From positions 62,001 to 126,000 of the forward strand of contig NZ_CALPCE010000006.1 in the NCBI RefSeq assembly GCF_943192945.1: 64,000 nt of DNA, given 5' to 3'. This DNA comes from Anaerocaecibacter muris (GTDB lineage: Bacteria; Bacillota; Clostridia; Christensenellales; Pumilibacteraceae). Positions 23,972-33,994 of the stretch are shown piece after piece (positions within the stretch are counted from its first letter, which is position 1; each line of letters begins with the position of its first letter). Under the pieces are notes generated by a model, which saw nothing but the letters and a program-made list of their open reading frames with translations, did not search any database and was not told the DNA's origin. The position numbers were made by a program, and so were the translations under genes.

Positions 23972-24688
23972 ATGAAACTTATTTTTATCAGGCACGGCGA
24001 TCCCGATTACGTTCACGACACCGTTACGGCGCGCGGCGTAAAGGAAGCGCAAGCTCTTAACAAACGCGTTGCGCAATGGAATGTTGATAGATTCTACTGT
24101 TCGCCGCTCGGCAGGGCGCGCGATACCGCAGCGCTCGCGCTTGAAGGATCGGGCAACGACGTTACCGTCGAGCAATTTTTGCGGGAATTTTACGTGCAAA
24201 TTACCGACCCGCTTACGGGCAAAAATCGCATACCTTGGGACTTGTTGCCGTCGTATCGGACGACGGTTGCCGAGCTGTGCGACAAGGACGGATGGCAGGA
24301 CGCGCCGCTGTACCGCACGGGCGACGTCGCGGCGCAACGCGAACTCGTTGTTTCGGGGATAGACGGAATACTTGCCGAATACGGCTACAAGCGCGACGGC
24401 GAGTTGTATCGCACCGACAAGGGCAACGACAAAACGCTGGTTTTCTTTTGTCACTTGGGCGTGCAGTTCGTCATACTGTCGCACCTTTTGGGCGTGTCCG
24501 CGCCCGCGCTTTGGCACGGCTTTTTCGTCGCGCCGACGTCGGTGACTACGGTGGCGACCGAGGAGCGCGAGGCGGGAACGGTTGCGTTTCGCTGTAAGGG
24601 AGTGGGCGACGTTTCGCATTTGTACGCGGCGGGCATAACCCCGTCCGATTCGGGATTTTTCGATGAAGTTTACCGCGCGGATAATTAG
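23972..24688 (+). CDS. Histidine phosphatase (phosphoglycerate mutase-like) family protein
   Basis: 238 residues. The catalytic RHG motif is at the very start (LIFIRHGDPDY); SPLGRARDTA supplies the second arginine, and a later CHLGVQ may supply the second histidine region. The members dephosphorylate sugar phosphates, nucleotides or proteins, and the exact substrate is not readable. It is first in an operon with a thioredoxin-reductase-like enzyme (27 bases on) and a HAD phosphatase. Confidence 0.82.
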   Translation: MKLIFIRHGDPDYVHDTVTARGVKEAQALNKRVAQWNVDRFYCSPLGRARDTAALALEGSGNDVTVEQFLREFYVQITDPLTGKNRIPWDLLPSYRTTVAELCDKDGWQDAPLYRTGDVAAQRELVVSGIDGILAEYGYKRDGELYRTDKGNDKTLVFFCHLGVQFVILSHLLGVSAPALWHGFFVAPTSVTTVATEEREAGTVAFRCKGVGDVSHLYAAGITPSDSGFFDEVYRADN

Positions 24689-24715
24689 CGCGGCGCACGC
24701 AGACGGGGCGGAATT

Positions 24716-25588
24716 ATGGAAAACATTTACGACGTTATTATAATAGGCGGCGGACCTGCGGGCGTTTCCGCGGCGTTGTACGCTATGCGCGGCGGGCTTG
24801 CTACCGCCATTATACACAGCGGCGCGTCCGCATTGCACCGCGCCGAGCGCATAGAAAACTATTACGGTTCGGGTGCGCTGTCGGGCGCGGATCTTTACGA
24901 TCGCGGCATAGAGCAAGCGCGGGCGTTGGGCGTTGCCGTTATCGACGGACAGGCGACGTTTGCGCAGACCGACGGCGAAGTTTTTACGGTAAGCGCGACC
25001 GTCGGAGAGTACAAAGCCAAGCGGCTCGTCGTGGCGACGGGCGCGGCGCGCAAGACCGTGGATATAGCGGGGCTTAAAGATTACGAAGGCAAGGGCGTGA
25101 GTTATTGCGCCGTGTGCGACGCGTTTTTCTACCGCAAAAAGCGAGTGGGCGTGATCGGCGCGGGCGAGTTTGCCGAGCATGAATATTCGGCGATTAAAAA
25201 CGTCGCGGGCGCGACGTATTTGTTGACCGACGGCGAAACGCCGAGCTTTACTGCGGACAACGTCGCGACCGACAGGATAGCGCGCGTGATCGGGCGCGAC
25301 GGCAGAGTGGGCGGCGTGGCGTTCGAGGACGGAACGGAACTCGAACTCGACGGATTGTTTGTCGCCGTCGGGGTTTTGGGCAGCGGTGCGATAGCAAAGA
25401 GCATAGGTGCGTTTACCGACGTCAACGGCGCGATAATAACGGACGAAAAAGGCATGACCAACGTTGCGGGGCTGTACGCCGCGGGCGATTGTACGGTTGG
25501 GGTCAAGCAGGTGGGTAAGGCTGTCGCCGACGGCATGACGGTGGGCATTGCGCTTATAAACGATTTAAAACGCGGCGGCAAAAAGTGA
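24716..25588 (+). CDS. Thioredoxin reductase-like FAD/NAD(P) oxidoreductase
   Basis: 290 residues. The FAD-binding GGGPAG is near residue 11, the redox-active CAVC is in SYCAVCDAF, the second dinucleotide site is GVIGAGEFAEHE, and the closing FAD motif is GLYAAGDCTV. This is the low-molecular-weight TrxR order, about 20 residues shorter than usual. In the second nucleotide site the usual GGGNSA is changed to GAGEFAEHE, so NADPH preference or even the reductant could differ (ferredoxin-type reductases exist in anaerobes). Its stop overlaps the GTG start of the HAD gene. Confidence 0.82.
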   Translation: MENIYDVIIIGGGPAGVSAALYAMRGGLATAIIHSGASALHRAERIENYYGSGALSGADLYDRGIEQARALGVAVIDGQATFAQTDGEVFTVSATVGEYKAKRLVVATGAARKTVDIAGLKDYEGKGVSYCAVCDAFFYRKKRVGVIGAGEFAEHEYSAIKNVAGATYLLTDGETPSFTADNVATDRIARVIGRDGRVGGVAFEDGTELELDGLFVAVGVLGSGAIAKSIGAFTDVNGAIITDEKGMTNVAGLYAAGDCTVGVKQVGKAVADGMTVGIALINDLKRGGKK

Positions 25589-26247
25589 GCGCGTTGCCCG
25601 CAAATATCCGCGCGGCAATATTCGACCTCGACGGCACGCTGTTCGATTCGGTCGGGTTGTGGCACGAAATAGACGATATATTTTTGAGCAAGCGCGGGCT
25701 TGTTCCGACTGCCGAATACAGGCGCGCGATAGCGGCGATAGGGTTTCGCGCAACGGCGGAGTTTACGGTAGAATATTACAAGCTCGACGACACTCCCGAA
25801 ACGCTTATGAACGAGTGGACGGAGCTTGCGCGCGAAGCATATGCGACCACCGTAAAGACGTTCGACGGCGTGCGCGAATACTTGACGGCGTGCGCGGCGG
25901 CGGGAATTAAGATAGCCGCGGTCACAAGCCTGCACAGCGAGTTCGCCCGAGCGTGTTTGAAAAACAACGGCATATCCGAATATTTTTCGCACATATTCAC
26001 AACCGACGAAATAGGATTTAAAAAATCGTCGCCCCTGATTTACGAACACGCGGCGCGCGTTTTGGGTGTTAGTCCGCGCGACTGCGTCGCTTACGACGAC
26101 GTGCCGATTGCCGTAAAAGCGGCAAAGGCGGCGGGCATGACGACTGTCGCCGTCGAGGGCGTTTTGTTCGACAAAGCGGAGTGCGTCGGCGCGGCGGATT
26201 ATATAATAGTGTCAATCAAAGACGCGCCTGCGTTCGCGCGCAAGTAA
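25585..26247 (+). CDS. HAD-family hydrolase (beta-phosphoglucomutase/phosphatase subfamily)
   Basis: 220 residues from GTG 25585, overlapping the previous stop in GTGA. The nucleophile motif FDLDGTLFDS lies at residues 11-20, the second motif is VTSLHS, the lysine is in FKKSSP, and VAYDDVPIAVKAAKAAG closes the active site. This is the common subfamily IA fold with a helical cap. Substrates are small phosphorylated metabolites, not definable here. It is followed by a terminator. Confidence 0.85.
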   Translation: MSALPANIRAAIFDLDGTLFDSVGLWHEIDDIFLSKRGLVPTAEYRRAIAAIGFRATAEFTVEYYKLDDTPETLMNEWTELAREAYATTVKTFDGVREYLTACAAAGIKIAAVTSLHSEFARACLKNNGISEYFSHIFTTDEIGFKKSSPLIYEHAARVLGVSPRDCVAYDDVPIAVKAAKAAGMTTVAVEGVLFDKAECVGAADYIIVSIKDAPAFARK

Positions 26248-26266
26248 TTTTACATTGGCTTATAAC

Positions 26267-26306
26267 AACTCCTGTGCCGAATAGACGTGTGGCGCGGGAG
26301 TTTTTT
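26267..26306 (+). terminator. Terminator after the HAD gene
   Basis: AACTCC pairs with GGAGTT, with a partial inner GCC/GGC pairing, followed by TTTTTT. Confidence 0.7.
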
Positions 26307-26320
26307 GTATTGTCGCATAT

Positions 26321-26827
26321 CTATTTTCTGTAACCCAAAATATGCAAAGCTCGGTATTGGCGCGCGTTATACGACGACAGCGTGCGATCGAGCGCGTCGT
26401 AAGTGTGCGCAGCGATAAGTATGTCGTCCTCGGTAATTTTGCCGCGCGAGCGCGGTCGGATAGCGACGGCGACGGGCGAGTGGAAAAAGTCGCCGCGCCC
26501 GTCGCCCAGTTGAATAACGTCGCCGACTTCCGCCTGTTCGAGCGGAACGACTTGGGCGAACGGTCCGACCCCGTCGTTGCCGACGAGAAAGTTGTGCAAA
26601 AACTGAACGCCCGTCCACGACGGCGTGCGGTCGCTCGCGGAGCGGTAAAACCAGCCGTACAGCGGCAAATAGTTCATAACGCCGCAACCCGCATAAATGC
26701 ACTGCGACGCGAAGTTTGTACAGTCGCCGCCTATGTCGTTAAAATCGTAAAACGCGGGGTTTCTGCCGAGCGCCCATTTGCGAGCGTAAGCAGCGGCGGC
26801 GGCGCGATCGTAAGCGTAAACGTTCAT
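26321..26827 (-). CDS. Putative amidase-domain (NlpC-like, Amidase_6) protein
   Basis: 168 residues, minus strand. GGDCTNFASQCIYAG carries the presumed catalytic cysteine of the amidase_6 family, and HSPVAVAI plus AAHTYDAL supply the histidine regions. Tandem Tyr/Ala residues at the start are typical too. There is no signal peptide, so it may act inside the cell or mother cell, or be released by lysis. Relatives in Clostridia are often sporulation- or cortex-associated, and spoIIE lies next door on the other strand. The link is by position only. Confidence 0.75.
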   Translation of the reverse strand: MNVYAYDRAAAAAYARKWALGRNPAFYDFNDIGGDCTNFASQCIYAGCGVMNYLPLYGWFYRSASDRTPSWTGVQFLHNFLVGNDGVGPFAQVVPLEQAEVGDVIQLGDGRGDFFHSPVAVAIRPRSRGKITEDDILIAAHTYDALDRTLSSYNARQYRALHILGYRK

Positions 26828-26945
26828 GCTATCGGTATATGACGCGACAGCGTGCGGCGTGCGATCGAGCGGTTATCTTTTTTTCGCCGTTATTTACCAA
26901 AGCCCGACATAATAACCGTTCGCGCGTATGGTATTGTTTGTATAT

Positions 26946-29192
26946 ATGAAAAAGTCCGTGAAGCCCGTCGAGTTACTGTCCGCGGCGGTTTTGCTTATCG
27001 TATGTTGCGGCGGCAAGGTTTACGCCGTCACGCCGTTCGGCACGCCCATGTTCTGCGCGCTGTCGGGCGCGTTCTTTATAGGTTTTGTCGCGCCGGTTTA
27101 TTTATTGTGCGCGTTCCTTTTTACGTTTGAAGTATGGCGATTGTACACTGCGGGCGCGGTAATCTTTATTATGGCGGTTAGGTGGTTTGCGGGGCTTAAA
27201 CTCCCGCGTTGCGACAGATACGTCGCAAAAACGCTGTTCTCGATAGCGGCGATAGTCACCGAAACCGCGCTGTCGGGTTTGTTCATGCACATAACGACGG
27301 CGGTAATAACGGGCGTTATCTCGGTCATGTTTTATTACTTTGCGGCAAAGGCGGCGGAGTGCGCGCGCACGCGGTTTGCGCGGAAGTTCGACCCGACCGA
27401 AGCCGCGGCTATGTGCGTGACGCTTATTGTCGCGGGGCTTGCGTTCGGCAGAGCGCAAGCGGACGTGTTTTTGATAGGGCTTGCGCCCGCGACGTTGCTC
27501 GTGTTGTTGCTTGCGGTTATGAACGTCAAGTTCGCGCTGTGCGGCGGCGCGGCTGTCGCTCTTGGGTTGGGGCTTAACGCCGACGTCGCGCTCGCGCCTG
27601 CGTTCATGGCGTTCGTACTGACGGCGGTCGCGTTTTCGCGGTTGCCGCGCGCCGTGTATGCCGTTACCGCGATAGGCGTGTACGCCGCAGTCGCAGTGCT
27701 GTTTTTTACCGAGCCGATAATTATCGGCTGGAACGCGCTTATGATGACGGCGGGCGCACTGCCGTTTTTCATACTGCCGCGGCGCGCCGTCAGAAAGGTG
27801 GGCGCGTATTTCGATTTCGACGGGTCGGCGCGGCTTGCCGTGCGGCATTACATAAATCGCACAAAGGCGGACGCGGGGAATCGCATGCTCGCCGTATCGT
27901 CGGTATTCGACGAAACGGCTCGACTGATGAACGCGTTTTCCGCGCCGGTGCCCGACTATTGCGCCGTGGGCGCGGCGCTCGCGGACAGGGTGTGTCCGTA
28001 CTGTCAAAAGTACGGCGACTGCGATCGCGAAAAAGCAACGGCGGCGTTTACGGCGCTGGCGGAACGCGCGCACGCGGGCAGGGCGATACTGTCCGACCTG
28101 CCGCAATTCTTTACCGAAAGTTGCGCGCGCACGGTGGACGTGATTAACGCCGCGGACGCGGTTACGGACGGCGCGCGCGAGCGCGCGCGGGAACGCGAGA
28201 GCGAGGACAAAGCCAAAGCCATAGTGACCGAGAGGCTTACCGCCATAAAAGACGTGCTCGAAGAATTGGGCAAAAGTCAGGCGTTGCCCGTCGGGTTCGA
28301 CGGCATTGCGGAGGACAAGATAGTCGCGGAGCTTAACGGCAACGGCGTGGAGTGCGCGGAGGCGTTTTGCACGCGCGAGGGCGTTACGGCGGTTGTGCGC
28401 ACGCAGTCCGCATCGCGCGAAAAAATACGCAGAGCGGTCAGCGCGTGTTTGAAACGCGATTACGAAGTGACGGCGGTGGACAAAACGCAGGCGGCGGGTT
28501 GGAGCGTCGCAACGCTCAAAAAACGCCCCGCTTACGAAGCCGTTTACGCACGGGCGGGGCTGGGCAAAAACGGTATATCGGGCGACAGCTATACGTTCGA
28601 GCGCATAGGCGATAAGTTTTTGGCGGCGTTGCTGGACGGCATGGGATCGGGCGCGCAGGCGAGCGAAAGCAGCGGCGCGGCGGTGGAACTGATTAGCTGT
28701 TTTTACCGCGCGGGGTTCGATTCGCAGTCCGTGCTCGCGGGCGTCAACAGGTTTTTAAAACTGCCTGCAACCGAAAACTATTCCGCCGCGGACGTAGTGG
28801 TGTGCGACCTCGACAACGCGACGACGGACATAATAAAAATAGGTTCGCCGCCGTGCTATATAAAGACGACGGACACAGTTCTAAAAATAGAAGGCAGTTC
28901 TCTGCCGATAGGCGTGCTCGACGAAATGCGTCCTTTCGTCACTACAAAAAGAATGTACCCCAATCAAATGCTTATAATGGTCACGGACGGAGTGAGCGAT
29001 TGCTTTGCGGGCGACGAGTTGCCCGAGTTCATAAACGGGCTGTCGGCGTTTAATCCCGAAAAAACGGTAAACGCAATACTCACCCGCGCGCTCGCGCTGT
29101 CGGGCGGCACGCCCAAAGACGATATGACCGCGATAGCTTTTCGCCTGTTCGACGCGCCCAAAAAGAAAAAACAAACGGAATTAAATATATAA
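26946..29192 (+). CDS. spoIIE: Stage II sporulation protein E
   Basis: 748 residues from ATG 26946 (the frame is open from 26928; no strong ribosome site before either). About ten hydrophobic segments fill residues 10-290. A helical linker follows, and a PP2C-type phosphatase domain fills the last 220 residues, with GISGDSYTFE, LLDGMGSGAQAS, MVTDGVSD and GTPKDDMTAI as metal-binding blocks. SpoIIE sits at the polar septum and dephosphorylates SpoIIAA to free sigma-F in the forespore. Its presence is the main evidence that the organism makes spores. Confidence 0.95.
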   Translation: MKKSVKPVELLSAAVLLIVCCGGKVYAVTPFGTPMFCALSGAFFIGFVAPVYLLCAFLFTFEVWRLYTAGAVIFIMAVRWFAGLKLPRCDRYVAKTLFSIAAIVTETALSGLFMHITTAVITGVISVMFYYFAAKAAECARTRFARKFDPTEAAAMCVTLIVAGLAFGRAQADVFLIGLAPATLLVLLLAVMNVKFALCGGAAVALGLGLNADVALAPAFMAFVLTAVAFSRLPRAVYAVTAIGVYAAVAVLFFTEPIIIGWNALMMTAGALPFFILPRRAVRKVGAYFDFDGSARLAVRHYINRTKADAGNRMLAVSSVFDETARLMNAFSAPVPDYCAVGAALADRVCPYCQKYGDCDREKATAAFTALAERAHAGRAILSDLPQFFTESCARTVDVINAADAVTDGARERARERESEDKAKAIVTERLTAIKDVLEELGKSQALPVGFDGIAEDKIVAELNGNGVECAEAFCTREGVTAVVRTQSASREKIRRAVSACLKRDYEVTAVDKTQAAGWSVATLKKRPAYEAVYARAGLGKNGISGDSYTFERIGDKFLAALLDGMGSGAQASESSGAAVELISCFYRAGFDSQSVLAGVNRFLKLPATENYSAADVVVCDLDNATTDIIKIGSPPCYIKTTDTVLKIEGSSLPIGVLDEMRPFVTTKRMYPNQMLIMVTDGVSDCFAGDELPEFINGLSAFNPEKTVNAILTRALALSGGTPKDDMTAIAFRLFDAPKKKKQTELNI

Positions 29193-29201
29193 AGACAAAT
29201 C

Positions 29202-29240
29202 CCGCCCCGTGCATGAGTTTATGCGCGGAGCGGTTTTTAT
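29202..29240 (+). terminator. Terminator after spoIIE
   Basis: A 13-base stem (29202-29214 with 29221-29233, one mismatch, one G-U pair) around GAGTTT is followed by TTTTTATT. The rest of the gap to 29369 shows nothing else I can support. Confidence 0.85.
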
Positions 29241-29368
29241 TGCACGGTTTTGTTTTGTATTACTGTTATTACGTTGAACATTACCCATAACGGCGCGCGG
29301 CGAGACGCGGTTTTTTTGCGCGAGAAGGGCGCGGAACAAATATAAATTTCGTCCGCATTATCAATCGT

Positions 29369-29397
29369 TTGACTTTTTGCGCCGAATGTAATAAAAT
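29369..29397 (+). promoter_or_regulatory. typA promoter
   Basis: TTGACT (29369-29374), a 17-base spacer and TAAAAT (29392-29397). Confidence 0.75.
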
Positions 29398-29441
29398 TTA
29401 AGCAGAATATAACATCTTTTCCATCGGGTCGTTTACTTTAT

Positions 29442-31286
29442 ATGAACAAAGAGAAAATTCGCAATGTAGCAATAATCGCGCACGTCGATCACGGTAAAAC
29501 GTCGCTCGTCAACGAACTGTTGAAGCAAGGCAACGTGTTCCGCGATAACCAGTCCGTAGCGGACAGAGTTATGGACAGCAACGCGCTCGAACGCGAACGC
29601 GGCATCACCATACTGTCCAAAAACGCGTCGTGCATGTACGACGGGTTCAAGATAAATATAGTCGATACCCCCGGGCACGCCGACTTCGGCGGCGAGGTGG
29701 AGCGCGTGCTCAAAATGGTGGACGGCGCGTTGCTTGTTGTTGACGCGTTCGAGGGACCCATGCCGCAGACGCGGTTCGTTCTGGAACGCGCGCTCGCGCT
29801 CGGGCTTAAAATTATAGTCGTCGTCAACAAGACCGACAGACCGGACGCGCGGCTTAAAGAGGTTGTGGACGAAATTTTGGAGTTGTTTCTCGACCTCGAC
29901 GCGAGCGAAGAACAGCTCAACAGTCCGTTTGTGTTCGCTTCGGCGCGCAACGGCGTGGCGTCGCGCAGTATTACGGAAAGCGGCAGAAGCATGCAACCGC
30001 TGTTCCAAACTATTATAGAGCATATTCCCGCGCCGTCGGGTGATGAGAACGCGCCGTTCAAAATGCTTGTGTCGTCGGCGGAGCATAACGAATACGTGGG
30101 CAAGCTCGCCGTCGGCAAGATAGGCAACGGCGTTGTGTCGGTCGGCAATCAGATTGTGCTTACCAACTATCACGACGCGGACAAGTCGGTAAAAAGCAAG
30201 GTTGTCAGCCTTTTCACTTACGACGGGTTAAAACGCGTGCCCGCCGAAAGCGCGACGGTCGGCGACATAGTGTGCATTTCGGGTATAGAGGGCGTTATGA
30301 TAGGCGACACCGTTTGTTCGGAAGCGGACACCGCGCCTATCGAATTTGTCAAGATTGCCGAGCCGAGCGTCGAAATGACGTTCATGGTAAACGATTCGCC
30401 GCTCGCGGGCAAAGAGGGCAAGTACGTTACGAGCCGTCATTTGCGCGACAGGCTGTATAAAGAGGCGGTCAAGGATTTGTCGCTACGCGTCGCGGACGGC
30501 GCGACGGCGGACAGTTTCGTTGTGTGCGGCAGGGGCGAAATGCACCTGTCCATACTGATAGAAACCATGCGGCGCGACGGTTACGAGTTTGCGGTCAGCA
30601 TGCCCAAGGTTCTTATAAAGACTATCGACGGCGTCAAGTGCGAGCCTGTCGATCGAGTGTTTATAGACGTGCCCGAAGCGTGCGTCGGCACTATAATGAG
30701 CAAGATGGGCACGCGCAAGGGCGAACTGATTGACATGACCCCGCACGGCAGTCGCATTAAAATGAATTTCAAAGTGCCCGCGCGCGGCATGTTCGGATAC
30801 CAAAGCGAACTGATGACCGACACCAAGGGCGAGGGCGTTATGTCGAGCGTGTTCGACGGTTACGAGCCGTTTAAGGGCGAGATAAACCGCCGCGAGTTCG
30901 GCTCGCTTGTAGCGCACGAGGACGGCGAGTCCATAGTTTACGGGCTGTTCAATGCGCAGGAGCGCGGCACGCTGTTTATCGGCGCGGGCGTGCCCGTGTA
31001 CGGCGGTATGGTCGTCGGGCTGAATCCGCGCGGCGACGATATAGTTGTCAACGTGTGCAAGCGCAAACATCTTACCAACACGCGCAGTAGCGGAAGCGAC
31101 GACGCGCTCAAACTGATTACGCCCATGCGCATGACGCTCGAAGACTGTATCGAGTTTTTGGCGGACGACGAAATTTTGGAAGTCACGCCCAAGAGCCTGC
31201 GCATACGCAAACGCTTGCTCGACGCGACGGCGCGCATGCGCGAACGCGCAAAGATGTTGGGGCTGGGCAAGCACGCCAATGAGTAG
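29442..31286 (+). CDS. typA: Ribosome-associated GTPase TypA/BipA
   Basis: 614 residues. G1 is AHVDHGKT, the switch I block is RERGITI, G3 is DTPGHADFGGE and G4 is NKTD. Beta-barrel and EF-G-like domains follow, and the C-terminal BipA-specific domain is intact (for example RGMFGYQSELMTDTKGEG). Length matches the family. BipA helps 50S assembly and translation under stress and cold. The ribosome-binding site before the ATG is weak. Confidence 0.96.
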   Translation: MNKEKIRNVAIIAHVDHGKTSLVNELLKQGNVFRDNQSVADRVMDSNALERERGITILSKNASCMYDGFKINIVDTPGHADFGGEVERVLKMVDGALLVVDAFEGPMPQTRFVLERALALGLKIIVVVNKTDRPDARLKEVVDEILELFLDLDASEEQLNSPFVFASARNGVASRSITESGRSMQPLFQTIIEHIPAPSGDENAPFKMLVSSAEHNEYVGKLAVGKIGNGVVSVGNQIVLTNYHDADKSVKSKVVSLFTYDGLKRVPAESATVGDIVCISGIEGVMIGDTVCSEADTAPIEFVKIAEPSVEMTFMVNDSPLAGKEGKYVTSRHLRDRLYKEAVKDLSLRVADGATADSFVVCGRGEMHLSILIETMRRDGYEFAVSMPKVLIKTIDGVKCEPVDRVFIDVPEACVGTIMSKMGTRKGELIDMTPHGSRIKMNFKVPARGMFGYQSELMTDTKGEGVMSSVFDGYEPFKGEINRREFGSLVAHEDGESIVYGLFNAQERGTLFIGAGVPVYGGMVVGLNPRGDDIVVNVCKRKHLTNTRSSGSDDALKLITPMRMTLEDCIEFLADDEILEVTPKSLRIRKRLLDATARMRERAKMLGLGKHANE

Positions 31287-31336
31287 GCGGCGAAATCGGT
31301 TTTGATTTTGTCGCGTCCCGTTAATCAAGGAGAAAC

Positions 31337-31942
31337 ATGGCACTGGAAAACAAACTCGGAATAAAAAATTCCGCCGAGCTTGCCGAAGCCGAAGAGCGCA
31401 TAGGCAAGCTGAAAGCGCGCGAATTGTTTGACAGCGGTCTTATAAACGACGTAGAGGTCGGAACTTTTGCGGGACTTGCCGCAGTGCATAAACACCTATT
31501 CGGCGAAATTTACGATTTTGCGGGCGAACTGCGGACGGTCAATATAAGTAAGGGTAATTTTCGGTTTGCCTCGGCTATGTATCTTCGCGCCGCTATCGAC
31601 GGCATTGACAAAATGCCTATGACGACGCTCGACGAAATTGTCGAAAAATACGTGGAAATGAATATAGCGCACCCGTTCCGCGAGGGCAACGGCAGGGCGA
31701 CGCGTATATGGCTCGACATGATGTTAAAACGCGCGCTCGGCGCGGCGGTCGATTGGAGCAGGGTTGACAAGAGCGATTATCTTGCCGCAATGGAGCGCAG
31801 TCCCGTCAAGGATTTGGAATTAAAAACGTTGCTTAAAAGCGCGTTGACGCACGACGTATCTAACCGAGAAATTTATATGAAAGGCATAGACGCGAGCTAT
31901 GCTTACGAAGGTTACGAAACGTATATCACAGAACGGTTATAA
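31337..31942 (+). CDS. Fic-domain AMP-transferase with C-terminal autoinhibitory motif
   Basis: 201 residues behind AAGGAGAAAC. The catalytic loop [12 protein letters not shown] begins at residue 112 and matches the full HxFx(D/E)GNGRxxR motif. Near the C-terminus SYAYEG (residues 187-192) fits the inhibitory [S/T]xxxE[G/N] pattern, which makes this a class III Fic whose Glu191 would push into the ATP site. Such enzymes AMPylate targets such as gyrase and topoisomerase IV when derepressed. There is no antitoxin gene beside it, as expected for class III. It sits between typA and guaA, 50 and 46 bases away. Confidence 0.88.
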   Translation: MALENKLGIKNSAELAEAEERIGKLKARELFDSGLINDVEVGTFAGLAAVHKHLFGEIYDFAGELRTVNISKGNFRFASAMYLRAAIDGIDKMPMTTLDEIVEKYVEMNIAHPFREGNGRATRIWLDMMLKRALGAAVDWSRVDKSDYLAAMERSPVKDLELKTLLKSALTHDVSNREIYMKGIDASYAYEGYETYITERL

Positions 31943-31988
31943 ACGGTGCGCGCAAGGCGGCGCGCACAACACAGATAAGGAGTTAAAC

Positions 31989-33518
31989 ATGGCACAAACA
32001 GTTCTCGTCGTCGATTTCGGCGGACAGTACAATCAGTTGATAGCAAGACGGGTGCGCGAAGCCAACGTGTATTGCGAGTTGATTTCGTTTCAGAAGTTGC
32101 GCGAAAAGATTGCCGAAACCAATCCGATAGGGCTTGTGTTTACGGGCGGCCCCGCGTCGTTTAACGACGAAGGCGCGCCGCGCATCGACGCGGATATTTT
32201 CGATATGGGCATACCCGTGCTCGGAATATGTTACGGCTGTCAGTTGCTTGCGGGCACGCTGGGCGGCGCGGTCGGCAACGGTCCGCGCGAATACGGCAGG
32301 CGTATTCTCGAAGTCGCGGATAAAAAGTCCAAGCTGTTCGCGGACGTCAAGGCTAAATCGACGTGCTGGATGAGCCATACAAGCTATATAGAAAAACTGC
32401 CCGCGGGCTTTGCGGCTACCGCCACAACCGAAACGTGCCCCGTCGCGGCTATGGAAAACGCTAATAAAAAGCTGTACGGCGTGCAGTTCCACCCCGAAGT
32501 CATGCACACCGAAGAGGGCTTTAAATTACTCAAAAACTTCCTTTACAACGTGTGCGGCGCGACGGGCGAGTGGACGATGTCCGGTTACGTCGAGCGCACC
32601 GTTGCCGAGCTCAAAGCCAAAATCGGCGAGAAAAAAGTGCTGTGCGCGCTGTCGGGCGGCGTGGATTCCGCCGTCGCCGCCGCGCTTATACATAAGGCTT
32701 GCCCCAATCTTACTTGCATATTCGTCGATCACGGATTGTTGCGCAAGGGCGAGGCGGAAGAGGTTGTGCGCGTGTTCCGCGACGAACAGGGCATGAACCT
32801 TGTCGCGGTGGACGCGAGCAAGCTGTTTTTGGACAAGCTCGCGGGCGTGACCGAACCCGAGCGTAAGCGCAAAATCATAGGCGAGGAGTTTATCCGTGTG
32901 TTCGAGCGCGAGGCGAAAAAGCTGGGCGCGGTCGATTATCTTGTGCAGGGCACGATTTATCCCGACGTCATCGAGAGCGGACTCAACCACTCGGCAAAGA
33001 TAAAAAGCCATCACAACGTGGGCGGACTGCCCGACGTAGTCGATTTTAAAGAGCTTGTCGAGCCGCTTCGGTTGCTGTTTAAGGACGAAGTGCGTCGGCT
33101 CGGTTTTGAAATAGGTTTGCCCGAAAATATCGTTATGCGTCAGCCGTTCCCCGGTCCGGGGCTTGCAATCCGCGTAATAGGCGACGTCACGGAGGACAAA
33201 CTGGAAATTTTGCGCGAGGCGGACTTTATCTTGCGCGACGAAATAGCCAAGAACAAGCTCGACCGAGAAATTTGGCAATATTTTGCGGCGCTCACCAACA
33301 TTCGCACGGTCGGGGTCATGGGCGACGAACGTACTTACGATTATACCGTTATCCTGCGCGCCGTCACGAGCGTGGACGGCATGACCGCGGACTGGGCGCG
33401 TATTCCGTTCGATGTTTTGCAGACCATATCCGAACGCATAGTAAACGAGGTCAAACACGTCAACCGCGTGGCTTACGACATAACGAGCAAGCCGCCCGCA
33501 ACAATCGAACTGGAATAA
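31989..33518 (+). CDS. guaA: GMP synthase (glutamine-hydrolysing)
   Basis: 509 residues from ATG 31989 behind AAGGAG; the upstream open frame overlaps fic and has no start signal. The class I glutamine amidotransferase domain has Cys81 in GICYGCQ and His168 and Glu in HPE. The ATP-pyrophosphatase loop LSGGVDSAV and the dimerisation domain ending in KPPATIELE are complete. It converts XMP to GMP. It is likely co-transcribed with the Fic gene. Confidence 0.97.
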   Translation: MAQTVLVVDFGGQYNQLIARRVREANVYCELISFQKLREKIAETNPIGLVFTGGPASFNDEGAPRIDADIFDMGIPVLGICYGCQLLAGTLGGAVGNGPREYGRRILEVADKKSKLFADVKAKSTCWMSHTSYIEKLPAGFAATATTETCPVAAMENANKKLYGVQFHPEVMHTEEGFKLLKNFLYNVCGATGEWTMSGYVERTVAELKAKIGEKKVLCALSGGVDSAVAAALIHKACPNLTCIFVDHGLLRKGEAEEVVRVFRDEQGMNLVAVDASKLFLDKLAGVTEPERKRKIIGEEFIRVFEREAKKLGAVDYLVQGTIYPDVIESGLNHSAKIKSHHNVGGLPDVVDFKELVEPLRLLFKDEVRRLGFEIGLPENIVMRQPFPGPGLAIRVIGDVTEDKLEILREADFILRDEIAKNKLDREIWQYFAALTNIRTVGVMGDERTYDYTVILRAVTSVDGMTADWARIPFDVLQTISERIVNEVKHVNRVAYDITSKPPATIELE

Positions 33519-33528
33519 CGACGGCGCA

Positions 33529-33858
33529 ATGAATCAAAAAGAACTCAAAGCAAAAGTATTTCCGCGCATTTGGGCTAAAACAATGCTCGGCGACAAGATT
33601 ACGCGCGATTATATGTACGAGCTGGGCGAGGCGTTCGACGAAGATAAGCTGTTTGAATATCTTTGCGACATTACGCGCGCCATGGATATTCCCACGCCTG
33701 TCATACTAAAAAGCCATACGTATAACTTTGTGCATTTTAATATCGCCAAGTTTTTGCGGCGGGAGTTTGTAGAGGAAGTGGACTTCGATTATTTGGTGCT
33801 CGAAAATTCGTCGGGCACTATAAAACCGCTCCCGCGCTATTTCCGCGAGGATATGTAA
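33529..33858 (+). CDS. Small conserved-looking protein of unknown function
   Basis: 109 residues starting 10 bases after guaA, so probably in its operon. It is soluble, with alternating helix-forming segments and an aromatic-rich middle (HTYNFVHFNIAKFL). Codon use matches its neighbours. I recognise no domain. Confidence 0.6.
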   Translation: MNQKELKAKVFPRIWAKTMLGDKITRDYMYELGEAFDEDKLFEYLCDITRAMDIPTPVILKSHTYNFVHFNIAKFLRREFVEEVDFDYLVLENSSGTIKPLPRYFREDM

Positions 33859-33921
33859 CGGTTTCGAGCCGCGCTCGCGGTTAAAATTGCATTAGAAAAT
33901 ATCGGAATAAGATAAAACGTC

Positions 33922-33970
33922 TTGACAACGGTTCGGTTCGCGCAGTATACTGTATACGGTACGAACCGAA
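33922..33970 (+). promoter_or_regulatory. Promoter spanned by a long inverted repeat
   Basis: TTGACA (33922-33927), an 18-base spacer and TATACT (33946-33951). TTCGGTTCG (33932-33940) and CGAACCGAA (33962-33970) form a perfect 9-base inverted repeat on either side of the -10, a likely operator. Confidence 0.75.
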
Positions 33971-33994
33971 TTTTTTATGTCGGAGGAGTGAATA

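Noticed and set aside
23432-25180. 582-residue open frame on the minus strand
   Set aside because: It is antisense to the DUF421, phosphatase and thioredoxin reductase genes, which have full motifs, promoters and ribosome sites. Its Arg/His-rich translation is typical of a shadow frame in this base composition.
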